DNA of 64,000 nt from contig NC_058518.1 of NCBI RefSeq assembly GCF_904849725.1, positions 508,449,225 to 508,513,224 on the forward strand, written 5' to 3'. The translations under genes and the position numbers were made by a program. This stretch comes from Hordeum vulgare subsp. vulgare (Eukaryota > Streptophyta > Magnoliopsida > Poales > Poaceae). The notes under the pieces are model-generated. The model worked only from the letters and a program-made list of their open reading frames with translations, had not been told where the DNA came from and did not search any database. Below, piece after piece: positions 39,314 through 53,000 of the stretch; position 1 is the first letter of the stretch; each line of letters starts with the position of its first letter.

Positions 39314-42300
39314 TCTCTCCCTAATAATAAAGCATCGATGCCTTCTGTCGTCTGTCGTGGCAGTTTTGCAAAAACGCCCCCCTGTTTTTTCAAAATCAAC
39401 CCGCGGTCCTTCAATAAGTGGAAAAAAACGTTTCGTCTTTCAAAAAACCCCTGTGTCCTCCACCGGTCCAGGGATTGGGTGGATACGATCTGGCTGAGGA
39501 GGAGGCCGGTCCGTCGACGGCGGCTCCGACGCCGGCGAGCGTCGCGACGGTGGTCAGAGGTGGAGGCGAGGCCGAGGGGCGGCCGGATCTGGCAGCGGGG
39601 CGCAGCGCAACATGCGGCGGGGCGGCGAGGCTGGAGGCGCAGGCGCGCGGGGCGGCGAAGTGCGGCGGCGGCAGCACTTGGCAGTGCATGCGGCGAGGCG
39701 GCGAAGTGCGGAACCGCCCGGCCGGGGCGGCGCGCTGTGGCGGTTGGGTGTACGTGGTGCGGCGGCTGACGGGAGGATTCCCCTATCCCTATCCTCGCTG
39801 GTGATTCGCCTATCCCTTCCCTCTTTTTTTTCAACGGAACAGGGCTTAGCTTTGCTTTTTTGCTTGCCTCTCGGCTCTCGCTCTCTCCTGTGCCTGCCTC
39901 TTCCATTCCTGCCGCTAATGGCCGGCCGTGTCTCCACGCGATGATGATTGGAGGTTTTCTGCTGGGCGTGCGATTCCGAATCCCTGACCGCGCTGTAAGT
40001 TCGTCGCCCACGCTCTTGAAATCCCTAATTTTCCCTGCGTTTTAACTGCCCGTTTGATCGCTTCAGCAGACCGTAGTACGGGGTCATGCTGGGTTTCTTC
40101 ATTGACTTGGCCGGCCATATCCCCATTTCGTTGGGTGTTGTCTCCAAGTCATGGTTTGGTTTGGGATTTGATTTGTGGCGTATTCGTGGCTGGAGCTCAC
40201 TGACTGCCTTGCTCAGCTCATAAATTGGTTTTCATTTTTCTGAAAACCAGCAAGTGGAAGTAGCAGTACAAAAATTGAGATAGAGAAGTAGGAGTACATT
40301 CAGTGTTCTAGGCACGTGCACCAAAATTGCCCCCTTTTGAACTTCATCTCTGTTGGAAGTGCTAATACAAATGGTGTAGGCAAACCTGAATTTTTTTAAT
40401 CTCTGCGTCATGTTCCCCTTTCAATAACTAACCTTGAGTTGTCATCATATGGAGGTCCGTAGAAGTTAAGTTACTTCTCCAAGGACTGCTTACTTTCCTA
40501 AGTGACCATATTATTTGATATGGAAAGAATATCAAGCGCACATTCGGAAGCAGTGTTGCAGCCATCGGATGGACGCGCTCATGTGTAAACCGAAAAGGGA
40601 CTATACACATCTAACATCTGTAACTGTTAAGCTCACAATGTTGTTACATTTTCATTTAATTGGAGGTGATAATTTATTTGTGCAGGTCCCTCCTATGATC
40701 TTATTCTCTGGTGCCAGTGCTTTATTTGGGGGTAACTTTTTGCAATGAAGTTCAGTAATCATTTTCTTATCTAAAAAGGTTCTTGAAATTAGCATCGACC
40801 GCAAGCGCTGCTGGTGGAGGGAGAACATGCATTGAGGAGGCAGGGTGAGTACGCCGTCCACCAGTGCCGGCTGAGAGCACGCCGCTGTGACATGTTTGCC
40901 ACTGGCAGAGCCTTCTACTGTTGCCATGTCTGACTTGGATTGAATTCGTGACGATGTCCTTCTCCAACACAAAACAATGGATTGCTCGACCAGGGTTGGA
41001 CTTCGCTGAGGATCCTCGGCCGGCGTCTCCATCAGGTTGTGTAGTTGGACCAGAAAATCGATCAAATCCTGGAGTAGTTGGACCAGAAAAGCATCATGTT
41101 GGCTTCAAGTTCGCCGGAGGAAGAAGCTTCGAGTTCGCCGAAGGTAGAAGAACATATGTCGAGCTGTCCAATATCGCCAATGATGGCTACACTAGAGGTA
41201 TGTAATGCCTCGACACCCTTAAAAACAACCCTGCTACTTTGGTTGTCAACTTCTGGTGCCTCTATTCCTCACAGTTTCAGTTATAGCGAGCAATAGTCCG
41301 ACCGGTCATGTAAAAACTTAAAATCAAGTAACCTTGAGCTTAGAACTAAAAGTTGTTTCATGGTTAACTCAACTTGATCATGGAACTTTCCTTTGTTTGC
41401 ACTGTTGTATAATGAATTTGCTTCCCTCAGATCTACCCAAAGTCTGCGAGGGTTGTTTGAAGCAGACTTTTTTGACGACCTTGAAGAAGCTACTCAAACT
41501 GAAAGTCAGGTGGCATCGCCTATGATGAGAAGTGAAGTAGATCCTATTCGGAACTGCAAATGGATAGGCTTACCGCTTACGGAACAGAAAGCATACCATG
41601 AAGGCACAGTTGAACGAAGCGAGTTGCAGACGTGCACAAACTTTACATGAGCATAGAAGAATGGAAAAAAAATGTGTGGCATAAATAACTTAAATGCAAT
41701 ATGGTAGTTGTCATTGTATTTTCTGTTTGCTTTAGTTACAAACATGGTAGTTGTTGTTGTAGTTTCTGTTTGCTTTTGTTACAATATAAGCAATCCTTCA
41801 TATCACGTGGAGAAAAAAGATCACTACACCTTCATGCGGTTCAGGCATGTCTCTTTTGACCTGTACACATACAAAGACACACAACAGAAATATGAGGACC
41901 TTTGGAGAAAAAAATTCCTTCTATGGGTCCGGTTCCCCCATAGAAACAATTGTTCATGAACTAAATGAAATAAGGAGTTTTCAATACCCAACAATACCAG
42001 CAAGGTCCAAATTATAGTACAGGAATCCTCTGAGAAAGGAAATACAGGCATTGTTCAATTCATTATAGTTATGAACAACTCTTTCGGCCATTTGGACTTA
42101 ATTGAATATATTTAAAATCTATAATCATGCAGGTCATCTTATGATCTATGGATATTAAATTTTACGAAAAAAAATAAAATAAGACTGCTAAAATAATGAC
42201 CATTGGAATTGCTATATCTCTTACAAAAATCAAATTTTCAAGTTTGTGCCGAGCAGTTTCTGCGTTTATTTACAACTTAACTTTCAATTGCTACTGATAC

Positions 42301-42586
42301 AGATGCAAGTAGCTGTTCTTCGGAGCTGCTGGGCAGCCATTCATATGGAGGAAATTGTTTTTATTAGTATCTTTTATTTTCTTTTGCTTGGAGAGTTCGT
42401 ATATGTATTAGTCGCTACTATATATAATCATTTGTCGTATGTTTACATACCTACTTGCATTTGAAAGACGGTGCGGAGTTGAAGTAGATATTGACGAAGA
42501 ACATGATGGGAGGGGGGTCGAATACGAAATACATGATCAAAAAATCGACAATCTAACCCGGTGCAACGCGCGGTCACTTTTACTAG
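39314..42586 (+). mobile_element. Probable non-autonomous Helitron, 3.3 kb
   Basis: It starts TCTCTCCCTAATAATAAAGC, a start I associate with Triticeae Helitrons. It ends in a GC-rich terminus (ccggtgcaacgcgcggtcac) followed by 'ttttaCTAG' and a T, matching the CTRR-3' rule and insertion before T. The 5' flanking base is T with A one base earlier, so the exact first base is uncertain. No Rep/helicase was seen. The interior has gene-like parts: a GC-rich start, a CT-rich leader with a good donor (GTAAGTTCG, 39991), and an exon-like stretch after 'ccctcag' at 41431 (LRGLFEADFFDDLEEAT). These may be captured host exons; I do not recognise the donor gene. The 251-codon minus frame at 39256-40011 is a GC shadow. 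Confidence 0.5.
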
Positions 42587-43589
42587 TAATGAAAAAAGAA
42601 AAAGAAAAAAGAAAACGAAAAAGTGAAGAACAAAAATTAGAAAAGCAGAACGCGGACGATTGCTGCTGTTTAGCACAAAGCGACCAGCCGAGCGACGCGT
42701 TTGGCCGGCCTATTTCTGCAGATAGAGTAGGAAATATCTCATCCAGTTATATTGTTTTCCGTTTCTCAAAACAAAATTGTTTTATTTTTATTTTATTTGT
42801 TTTCGAATTTTATTTTTACAATTCCTCATTTTTTTTCTTTTTCTTTATTTTCTCGTTTCATATTTTATTTTCACTGTTTTTTTTCTTTTTCCATTTCTTT
42901 TTCTCCAAATTTATTTTCATTTTAATGAAATTCTCGTGTTTGTTTTGGAAATTTCAATCACAGTTCATAATTCTATAATTTTTTCCATAATTTCACAAAA
43001 TAATTATTTATAATTTTTTTCATATATTTTAAAAAAGTACGGGATATACAAGATATTTTCTAGTTCTGAAAAAAATTCCAAAATGAGAACAAATATCCGT
43101 TTTAAAATATTTATAAATACTTAAAAAATGTATGCATATTGTTTTTATTTTTTTAGAATTTCTGAATACATTCAGTTTTCTAGAAATGTTTCACAATATT
43201 TATAAAACGTTTAAGTTTAAAAAAAATGTTCAATATTTCTTCAATTGTTCTTGTTTTCATATGTTTTAATAAATTCTAAAACTTTATTGTAATTAAAGAT
43301 AATATTCTTGTTTTCTTATTTTGTTTTTCTAATTCATATTTGTCTCAAATATTTAAAATGTTTGTGAATTTGATTATATGTTCGTGCTTATGAAGAAATG
43401 TTCCAAATTTGGAAGTATTCCAATTAATAAGTTTTGATCTTTGTTTTAAAAATGTTTGCACTTTTTAGGAAAATGTTAGGGATTTAGGAAAAATATTATA
43501 TTAATTTTGTTCACAAATTTCAAAAATTGCCCGGGTTCTGTGTCATATTTAGTTTTTAAAGCGACACGCTCCAAATTATTAACCAAGAG
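42587..43589. other. AT-rich low-complexity DNA, no gene
   Basis: T-rich runs give Phe-rich frames (42439-42978, 42777-43013) that are artefacts. The text 'aaatgtt' and 'tttagaaa' iterates as in DNA-transposon filler. No termini found. Confidence 0.5.
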
Positions 43590-43660
43590 TTCTGAGGTAA
43601 ACTGGTTAGCAGCCGTTCTTTGTGATCTACAGGTTCCGAGTTCGAATCCTGTCAAGGACT
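43590..43660 (+). repeat. tRNA-like Pol III box pair
   Basis: An A-box-like 'tggttagcagcc' (43603-43614) precedes a B-box-like 'agttcgaatcc' (43639-43649). The surrounding bases do not fold into a tRNA with a clear acceptor stem and anticodon arm as far as I can judge. It is more likely a SINE relic or a tRNA-like motif inside a DNA element. Confidence 0.4.
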
Positions 43661-44065
43661 TCCCTGACAGTACTAGGGCGAAGGTACAACGACCAACTTG
43701 ATGGGCCGTCCCAGTCCGGGGTACATATTACCTATACTACAAACCTGGGTTTAAGTGGTCAAAAGTCCATATTACCCTGCATACGTTTTGTGAGGGGGGT
43801 TGTAGCGAAAAATATTTCATGGGGAAGGACGAATGGGTAGCCGGGAGGCTTTGAAGAATTTGGTTTAAGTTGAGGTTTGTACAACGAATAAGGGCCACTG
43901 AGCTCTTTTGGATGTTGGTGGAAAGGCTCTGATCTTGCCGAAGCGGTTTAAAATGCTGGAGAGGTTGTCAATGTCCTTTTTATGGGTGTTGTGAACACCG
44001 CTGCATCATCTTCTTAGAGTGACATTCTCATGATGGGGCCGTGACTACGAATCTTGTGGAGCAAC
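43661..44065. other. Host sequence left of the solo LTR, no gene
   Basis: No recognised product. It joins 46381 onward if the LTR is removed; the joined text also shows no recognised gene. Confidence 0.4.
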
Positions 44066-46380
44066 TGTTAGAGCATATATCTCCATATGTGGTTTTGGTA
44101 ATTGATGACAATTCCTATGGACTAATGGTAGCCTTAAGTTATATTTATAGGATTTGTCCATAGGCACTTCTTGAAGTCCATTTGTTGGGTTCAAGGAGTT
44201 TATATGATGACCAAGGTGGTATTCAAGGGTATTATCCAAAGAATGGTCATAGAGACACAAGGTTGATCAAGATCGTCAGACAAAGAGTAAATCAAGATGA
44301 TCAACACACAAAGCGTACAAGATGTACCAAGAGGGATCAAGTGATCTCATGGTATGGTAAGCATTGTCCAGTACGTATTTGTGTACTAACCCATGGTCTT
44401 CTTGAGAGTTCTATGTGGGGTTAGGTGTGTTTCCATGGGCTTGCGTCAAGAGGAATATCTCATACAACCCATGGAGGATGACGTCAAGTGATGGAGGATG
44501 GTGGCAATGGACTTGTGAAGATATGCTGAAGAGCGGCTCACCCATAGTGTGTATGGGGGAGCAATCAACTAGTCTTCATCAAGCCAACGCAAGCAAGAAA
44601 GGTGGTCCGTCTTGAGGAATCCAAGATCATCTTCATCTAGCTCAAGAGGACGAGGTGCAAGGTATAGGTTTGCCCTTGATAGGTTTTCTATTTTAGGATA
44701 GATTGTCGTACTGGAAGGGGGGCTCTCAAGTGAGTAGCTTGATCGTATCGTTCGTTGAGAGCTCAAACCATTTGCATCCTTGCATCATACTTCTTGGTTC
44801 TTGTTTGTTATTTCTCTTTGTGAGTTTTAGAGCTTATGGTCATCTTCATGACACGCTCGAGTTCATCGAAAACGAAGTCCATATGCATCTTCTATGATGT
44901 TTTCGATGTTGGGAGTTTTTACCGGTCTTATTCGAAGAAGGGTTCTCACCATTTTCTTATGGGACTTTTCTCACTTGCTTCTTATTGATATTTCTATCAA
45001 GATTGTCTTAGCCCATGTCGTTAGCTTTCCAACAAACTTGGTTTCGTTGCATTCAGAGTCCGTATGCGAAAGTTACAACAGTTTCAGTATCTAGCGGTAG
45101 TACCGCTCCTCGTGCCAGCGGTAGTACAGCCCCTGGAGAGGTAGTACCGCCCCTGGAGCGGTAGTAATTTTTTACTACCGCTCCCTAGCGGTAGTACCGC
45201 TCCAGGAGCGGTAGTACCGCTCCGTCGGACTGTTTTTTGCATCCTTTTTGGCCTCAGCATGGTTGGTGAACTTACCGAGCGGTAGTACCGCTCCCATGAG
45301 CGGTAGTACCGTTCTGTGCGGGTTGTGAAGCATAACGGGTGGATTTTTCCCCACCTATAAAAGGGGGTCTTCTTCCCCATTGAACCTTATCTCTTTAGCT
45401 CGTGTTCTTCCCCCATTGTTGACCTTCTTCGAGCTTGCTAACTCTCAATCCCTCCAATGATTCTTGCTAGTTCTTGAGGGAAAAGAGAGAGGAGATCTAG
45501 ATCCACATTTCCACCAATCACTTTCTCCTCTAAGTGAGGGGAACCCCTTGGGTCTAGATCTTGGAGTTCTTCGTGTTCTTCTTCGTTCTTCCTCTCATTT
45601 TCCTCCCTAGCATTAGTTGCTTTGGTGGGATTTGGGAGAGAAGGACTTGGGCACTCCGTGTGCCCTTGCCTTTGCATTAGTTGCATCGTTTGAGTTCTCC
45701 ACGGTGATACGTGAAAGTGAAGTTTGAGAAGCTTATTACCTTTGGTACTTAGTACCCTAGATATTGTTCTTCGTGGATACTTTGGCGTCCTAGAAGCTTG
45801 GTGGTGTCTCGGAGCTCAATCATTGTGGTGTAAAGCTCCGGGCAAGCGTCGGGGTCTCCAATTAGGTTATGGAGATTGCCCCGAGCAATTTGTACGGGTA
45901 TCGGTGACCGCCCCCAAGGTTTGCCATTTGTACGGGTTCGGTGACCGCCCTCAGGGGTCCCTTAGTGGAATCACGACATCTTGCATTGTGCGAGAGCGTG
46001 AGGAGATTACGGTGGCCTTAGTGGCATCTTGGGGAGCATTGTGCCTCCACACCGCTCCAACGGAGATTAGCATCCGTAAGGGTGTAAACTTCGGGATACA
46101 TCATCGTCTCCGCGTGCCTCGGTTATCTCTTACCCGAACCCTTTACTTATGCACTTTACTTTGTGATAGCCATATTGTTTATTGTCATATATCTTGCTAT
46201 CACTTAGTTGTTTATCTTACTTAGCATAAGTTGTTGGTGCACATAGGTGAGCCTAGTTATTGTAGGTTTTGTGCTTGACAAATTAAACGTTAGTTTTATT
46301 TCGCATTTGTTCAAGCCTAAACCGTAATTATTTTAAAGCGCCTATTCACCCCCCCTCTAGGCGACATCCACGTCCTTTCA
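44066..46380 (+). mobile_element. Solo LTR, 2.3 kb, with perfect 5 bp target duplication
   Basis: It begins TGTTAGAGCATATATC and ends 'cgtcctttca', flanked on both sides by GCAAC (44061-44065 and 46381-46385). No internal region or second LTR is adjacent, so an LTR-LTR recombination event removed the body. Family not named with confidence. The ORF at 45724-46224 is inside the LTR and not a gene. Confidence 0.88.
45091..45315. repeat. Cluster of self-complementary GGTAGTACC motifs
   Basis: About eight copies of 'gagcggtagtaccgctcc' or close variants lie within 225 bases inside the solo LTR. Each copy is a near-perfect palindrome, so the stretch can form a chain of hairpins in DNA or RNA. Confidence 0.85.
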
Positions 46381-47063
46381 GCAACCCTCTTGAAGACTCT
46401 AACTCAAGTATTCTCTTTAGTGGATAAATGGCGATGATGAAGAGGGGGAGGTGGGGTCCCTTTGGCAAAGGACCACCCAATTTAAAAGGACCCACGACAA
46501 GGAGGTGCTTAGGAGGGCGGTGATCCAATCACGAAATATGGTCGGGAACCCTCCATGTTGGAGGATGTCAATGATGTACTCTCATTTCACTTTATGACTT
46601 ACGAATCCTCGGAAATAAACAAAAAAAAAAATGCATGGAGGGGAACCTTGTGAGGTCTTGATGCAAAATAGACATACTTGTCACTACACCGTGACTAAGT
46701 ATATATGTTCGCGTAACAGAGATGCTATTATATTGCACTATACTTTGAGAGTTCAATTTCAAAACATTCCATCTATTTTGCTCGACACATGCGTTTATGA
46801 TGGGGCAGCACGTACGAAACCCGGTCATCAGATGGCAACCGAATTTACTGCCCAGTAAGCAAATCCTTGGTTTGGAGACAATTGTAGTACGAGACGGAAA
46901 CACCACTGCTTCACACACTTAATTCATATCAATCGGTACAAGTACAATAAAGTATGCTGAAATTCTCCTGAAAAGTATTGATAGGACATGTTAACTCTAG
47001 AAGCTCTAGTGTAAAGCACATGCATGTGCGTACCTGACCAATTGATTGCCCACCTTTGCGGGG
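46381..47063. other. 3' flank of the ankyrin gene
   Basis: The ankyrin gene is transcribed towards this region, so it includes its 3' untranslated region. No other gene recognised. Confidence 0.45.
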
Positions 47064-50000
47064 TCAGTTGTGACGATGTTTCGTCGAATAAACTGGCCAG
47101 ATAAATATTATTACAAAGGGCCAAAACATGTAACTTAGCATAAAGATTTGTTTTACTACAATCCTCCAAATCCCTTTACCCAATCTAATGCGCAACGCTC
47201 CTAGCATCTTCATGTATTGGGAAGGTTCCATCACCACGATGAGCATTGCAGAAGAAGTGATCACGAGGACAGCAATAGCGGTGCTATGAGCAACGGGCTC
47301 AAGCACTATGTAAAGGCCCAATGCAAACGAAGCTCCCAAGCTAGTGACAGAACTGGCGGCGAAGCATACAGATAATTGGAATTGTTTTTGACGGACCGCC
47401 AAATCTACCATTGCCATGCCAGAGAACATTAGACCGGTAGTGGCCACAGAGGCACAAACGAATGCTATCGTGGTGGCAATGATGTACGCATGAAAGGCAT
47501 ATGTATACCTTCCGACCAGCGTTGGTGTACCACCATTGGGGTGGTCATCGGCACGGTAACCGCCAGGCAGGGCGAAAGTTGCGCCGAATGCTACCGTCGC
47601 AATGAGCACTGAACCAATGCCAAGAATTTGTGTGGAATCATTGATTACCGCGGACTCTCTGTCATTGTCTAGTTGGGATGTATGCCGTACATCTAGGAGA
47701 CTGGCCCCATAGCAACCATACATGGCGCCGGCATAACCAAGTGACTTATATATCACAATTTCAGCATTCTGCACAAATAGAAGAAATATAATCAGAAGAA
47801 ACTAACTACTGAGTATAAAGTATGGCCATGATAAGCTAACATGCATGAAACGGGAAATGAAAGAACTAACATTACCCAGTAAAAATATAAACCTCGTGGA
47901 AGCCTGAACCATGCTAGATGTATGGGTGTTCGTCCACTATTATTTGGTATACTAAGTTGTATTTTCTGTTCCCTCAAGAGTGAACAAACCATCGTCAGAT
48001 CCCCAGCCTGGACAGCTAGATGTAGCGCGGTGTTCCCATCCTTGTTCTGTGCATTCAAAATTGATGATACTGATGGTGTCCGGCAAGCATAGGAGAGTAC
48101 GGCATAACTTTTGTTCTCAACAGCAACATGAAGAAAAGTCCTTCCCATAGTATCACACAAGTTGACGCATTCTGGACACCTTTCAAGCAAGCTGATGATT
48201 TCTTTGAGCCCGTTTATCGAGGCAGCATTGTGAATAGGGAAAGACCCACTTCGGTCTGACTGGTAGGCTGCATATGAGTTTGCTTCCAGTAGTGTAGGTA
48301 TCATAATGGCGCCATAAGACATCATACAAAGAAGGTGGAGGGGAGTGCTTCCGTCGTGGCATTGCTTCTTTGCAAGGTCCTTGTTCCAACCCAACAGAAC
48401 TTCCGATATCTCTGAGTGCGGTTGGACATTTCATGTTAAAAAATTGTTAGTTTCCAAAAATATACTTTAAACGGTACCTCACTTTACCAAAGAATAATAC
48501 AACTCAAAATTAACTACCCAAAGAATATATTTGGTCCCAATTTCACGTTCTTAAAAAATCTTCATAATACATACTATACATTCTTTCTATAGAAACAACT
48601 ACTAATGTTGGACAAACAGACTAAACAATATAATACTCTTTCCGTTCCATAATGTAGTGCATATAGGTTTTCTTAAATCAAATTAATAGAGAAAATTATC
48701 CAGACATACAATGCTAAACATATACAATGTGAAAAATATGGCTCCCGATATATCTGATGGGTTAGCCTCTCTACCAAGTGTGTGCCCAATAGAAAAGCAA
48801 TAGCGTCCCTAAACATGATTACCAGTTAGACTATTTAAAATGAGAGAAACGCCCTGGTATTCCGTCACAGGAGTGCTCCCGTCACGATGTGCTGAAGATC
48901 ATAAATCTCGAGGCAAGGCTTTGGGTTATTGCGGACGCAAAAAAAATTAGAAAAAAAATATCGGGAGAGTCAAACTTTTTGTATGTGTTAATTACACTTG
49001 TAGTACAAAAACTTGCAGCGAACTGACACATAATCATACGCAAACTAAAAAAAAACCTGAAAAATGGTACACTAACTTATCCAACATAACATTTTTAATA
49101 CAATTTCTGTTATTCTTAACGCGCACAGCGGTGGCTGTTAAATGCCGTGTAGGTGGCTGGAGCGCTCTCCCTTTATCTTGTGTGGGTCCCATTTTTCAGT
49201 CGGACAGAGAAATAAACCAATGCAAGATACCCACCATATATTATACAATAATGTCTCATGTGTATTTGTACATTAATGTGCATTGTGTATTGACAAAATA
49301 TTTATTGTATATTAAAAATTTAACTGTGTATTTGAAGAAAAGTTCATTGTATATTGAAAAAAACCCACCATATACGCCCTCCGTCCCTAGATTAGTATCT
49401 CAACTTTAGCAAAATTTTGTACTAAGATTAGTACAAAGTTGAGACATTTATTTCGGGACGGATGAAGTATTAAATAAAAGTTCATAGTATATTGCAAAAC
49501 CTATATAAAACATGTGAAACTTTAATAAAAAAGAAGAAAGAAAACCAAGATCTGAAATAAGATAAAAACCCGAAATAAAAAAGGAACAACAAAATACTTG
49601 GGGAATGCCAGCACGTGTGCGAAACTAAGCGTACAGAAAGGTATCTGCCTTTAACACGAAGAACAGAGAAGTGTAGTGGTCGTTCATCGCAAAAAAAAAA
49701 AAAAACTCGACATACGCAGGGGGAGTGCTCTGCCCCGGCGCGCCGCACGATCCACCAACCCCTGCGCGTCTGCACCGTTGGATCTCCATGCAACATTTTT
49801 CCTTCGATGCAGCAAAATTTCGATGCGATGCAACAAATTTTTCAACGGTTGCAACAAAAACAAAAAATTATAGCAAAAAGAAATATCTACGTGATCGTAG
49901 CAAAAAACGAAGCTGATGATACGTGGTAGCAAAAGTCAAACGCCGGTTGTAACAAATATTTACGTGACGTGTATGCAACTTTTTTTAGTGAACGGTTGCA

Positions 50001-53000
50001 GCAAAAAATGATGCCGGTTGTAGCAAAAATTAACACAGTTGTAGCAAAAGTAAAAACATCGATTGTAACGAAAAATTCAAAGAACTGGAGTTGCAACCAA
50101 ACATATATGCAACAAATATGACGCTGGTTGCAACAAATTTACACGAGAAAAAAAGCTGCATGGAAAACATTTGTATAAGAAAAACACGGTTGCAGCAAAT
50201 TTGACGCAAAAATGTTGCGAGCATCTGCTAGCGAGGCGCGCGGCCCGCGCGCGACCGTCCGAACGATTCGACCGGCGCGCCGGGTGAAAACGAATTCCCC
50301 ATACGCAGTCCTAATATCGTTTGGTCTCAAGTTTGATTGTATACTGCTATTTTTTTTATATTTGGTCTCAAGTTTGAATCACGGCAGCGGGCAATGTTTT
50401 TGTTGATTTTATTTCTATGGCGTACTAAAGTGTATTTCTATGGCAGCGGGACTGGGAAAGGGTAGACGGAGAGCGCCAGGGCCACGTACGCCCGGTTAAC
50501 AGCGACGGAGAGTGTAGCGTCAGAGTTACCAGAAATTGTGTTAAAATTTAGTACGTACAAGTTAGTGTGTCATTTTTCTGGGTTTTTTTAGCTTGTGTAG
50601 GATTCTGTTAGTTAGCTGCAAGTTCTTGTATTACAGATGTAATTAACTCCTTTTGTATCGAGGGATCGTGTACCACAAACTATATTATTTTCTTAGTTAA
50701 TTGATGAGACAAACTTTTAGTTTCGGTTGGAGACGTCAATTGGGACTGTCCCGGTTGGTGTCTTTAACTAGGACTAAAGGTCCTATTCGATCCGGGACTG
50801 ATGTCTGTTGAGCCCCGTCCGATGTCCTAACCATTCGAAATGGTACTAATGCCCACATTAGTTTGGTTCGTAACAGGAGCGGGACTATTGCTCCGATCCG
50901 GCTAGAACAAAAAATCCTGTTTTCTACTAATGCATGTAGGTATTTTTTTTTATAAACTTGATCAAAGTTTGCAAAGTTTCACTCTTGAAAAATTTACACT
51001 ACATTGTGAAATAGTGGGATTACAATAAGTTTGATCTGAGCTCGTGTAGGGCTAAGCCAACTGTTTAGTATTTTAGAAATGGGAGAAGTTCTACTGGTAC
51101 TTCAATTTTGTTTTTGTAACTTAATGTGTAGATCGAATTTGATACTGAAGTTTTTGTAGGTACACTGCCAATGGTACAAATAAATTATGGGATTTCGCCT
51201 AAGATTTTTTTAGTGATAGCGCCACAAGAATCGGTGCACTGGAACCTATCTCTAGCAGCTGTTTGCTAAAAGATATCTGAGAACATTCAATCAAAGAAAG
51301 TAATGATAGTAAAATATTTGTTTATGGCAAAGTAAAGTACCTAGGTTCCTCAAGAGAGATGCATGAAGCACATTTTTTCCATCTGGTCCGGAGTACGATA
51401 GTTGGTTGTCTTTCTCATGAAGTATGCTTGCAATGTGGTACTGTCCTAGCACGACGGCCAAGAAAAGTGGTGAAATTCCTTCACTTGGTACACGAGCAAG
51501 TTGTGAGTCCTCCATCAGTAGCAATATAACAATATCGACGTTCCTCGCACGAATTGCCTCGTGCAATGCTGTCTCCCCACGCATGTTTTGCTTTCTTATC
51601 ATAGACTCCACCCTGTCATTGCAGTCTTCCTCGCCCTTTGCCAACTCTAAGAGACAATACACCATTTTACAACTTGCTGCCCGACTTGCGCAGTGCAGTG
51701 GCATGTCACCCAACATATTGGGCTTATGCAACAGGTGTTTGGCTTTATTATAGACCACATAAGCGCTGTCGAGAAAGTTTTCCATCGAGGAGTATCCTGC
51801 CACCAGGGAAGCAAATGTTATGGAAAACGGGTGTTGTAAATCACCAGTGTCTTATTTATGTTTATTACGTTTTCATTATTTATTGGCACAATATGGCAAA
51901 AAAATAAAATAACGACAACAGACATTTAGTGCAAAGACCACCAATAACCAAATTACCCTGCATAATTAAATAGGTGATCCCCACTTACATATTTTTCTTA
52001 ACATGCAAAGATATCACCAGAACATACAATCATACATGAAACAAAATGCAAACCTTAACATGCAACCACATATACAAAAACGAATACAATATTTTAAAAT
52101 AAATTATAGATTAAAATGCATCATTGGTCCATTAACTCAAAGTGACTGTACACTTTAGGCCACAAACTGACAACCGATAAAGTAAAAGAAAACTCGTTTA
52201 AAAAAAAAAGATAAAGTAAAAGAAAAGGTCGGGCAAAACCAATTACAGATGAACCCCTCTACGTGGCTGCCACGTTAGCATACCTTAAATAGCTCGGGTT
52301 GATTGAATTTACATAGGAGTGAGTTTATATAGGATTCTTTGCACATTGACAACCCATAAAACAAAAGTGAATCACCAGCGACTGAGTTGAATTTTATAGA
52401 TGTCCTTTTGCAAATTGACAGCTGACAAAATAAAAAAGTTAAACGCTCCGTGGGTGTACAATTTAGGCCACAAGCTCAGAAAGTGATCAAATTTAGTCTA
52501 TAAGCTTGTTTATGTGTCAAATTAGGGGCAAAATTGATTCAGGGAAAAATACGTCTACGTTGCTGCCACATCAGCACATGAAACGCCCCAGTGGTGCATA
52601 GGACAGGACTTGAACCCGCACCTACAAGGAAAGAACCACCACGTGCTAATCATTAGGGTGCAAAGTAATTTCTTTGTGAAACAAGTATATTTATTTTTGT
52701 AGAAACACGATGAGTGCATGACAACGATGAGCCACGGGGGCGGCCCAGCTCCTCCTGCTGGCTGACCTATAAAATAATGCCATTGCCATATGTATATATA
52801 CCAATTCTAAACGCAATTCACTTTGCATCCTGGTGGTCCGCACGTGGCCTTCCTTAATTTCCTTGAAGACTTGGATTTAATTCTTGCCTTATATTTCTCC
52901 TGTTCTTAAATATAATTTCTTTTTAGAAATTTTATTATAAACTACGTACGAAGCAAAACGAATAAACCTATACTTTAAAGTATGTATATATATATTTTCA

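Noticed and set aside
39256..40011. 251-codon minus-strand frame
   Set aside because: Overlaps four other long frames in a CGG-rich part of the Helitron and extends past the element's end; basic low-complexity peptide.
42439..43013. Phe-rich frames
   Set aside because: Produced by T-rich low-complexity DNA.
45724..46224. 166-codon plus-strand frame
   Set aside because: Lies within the solo LTR; no domain.
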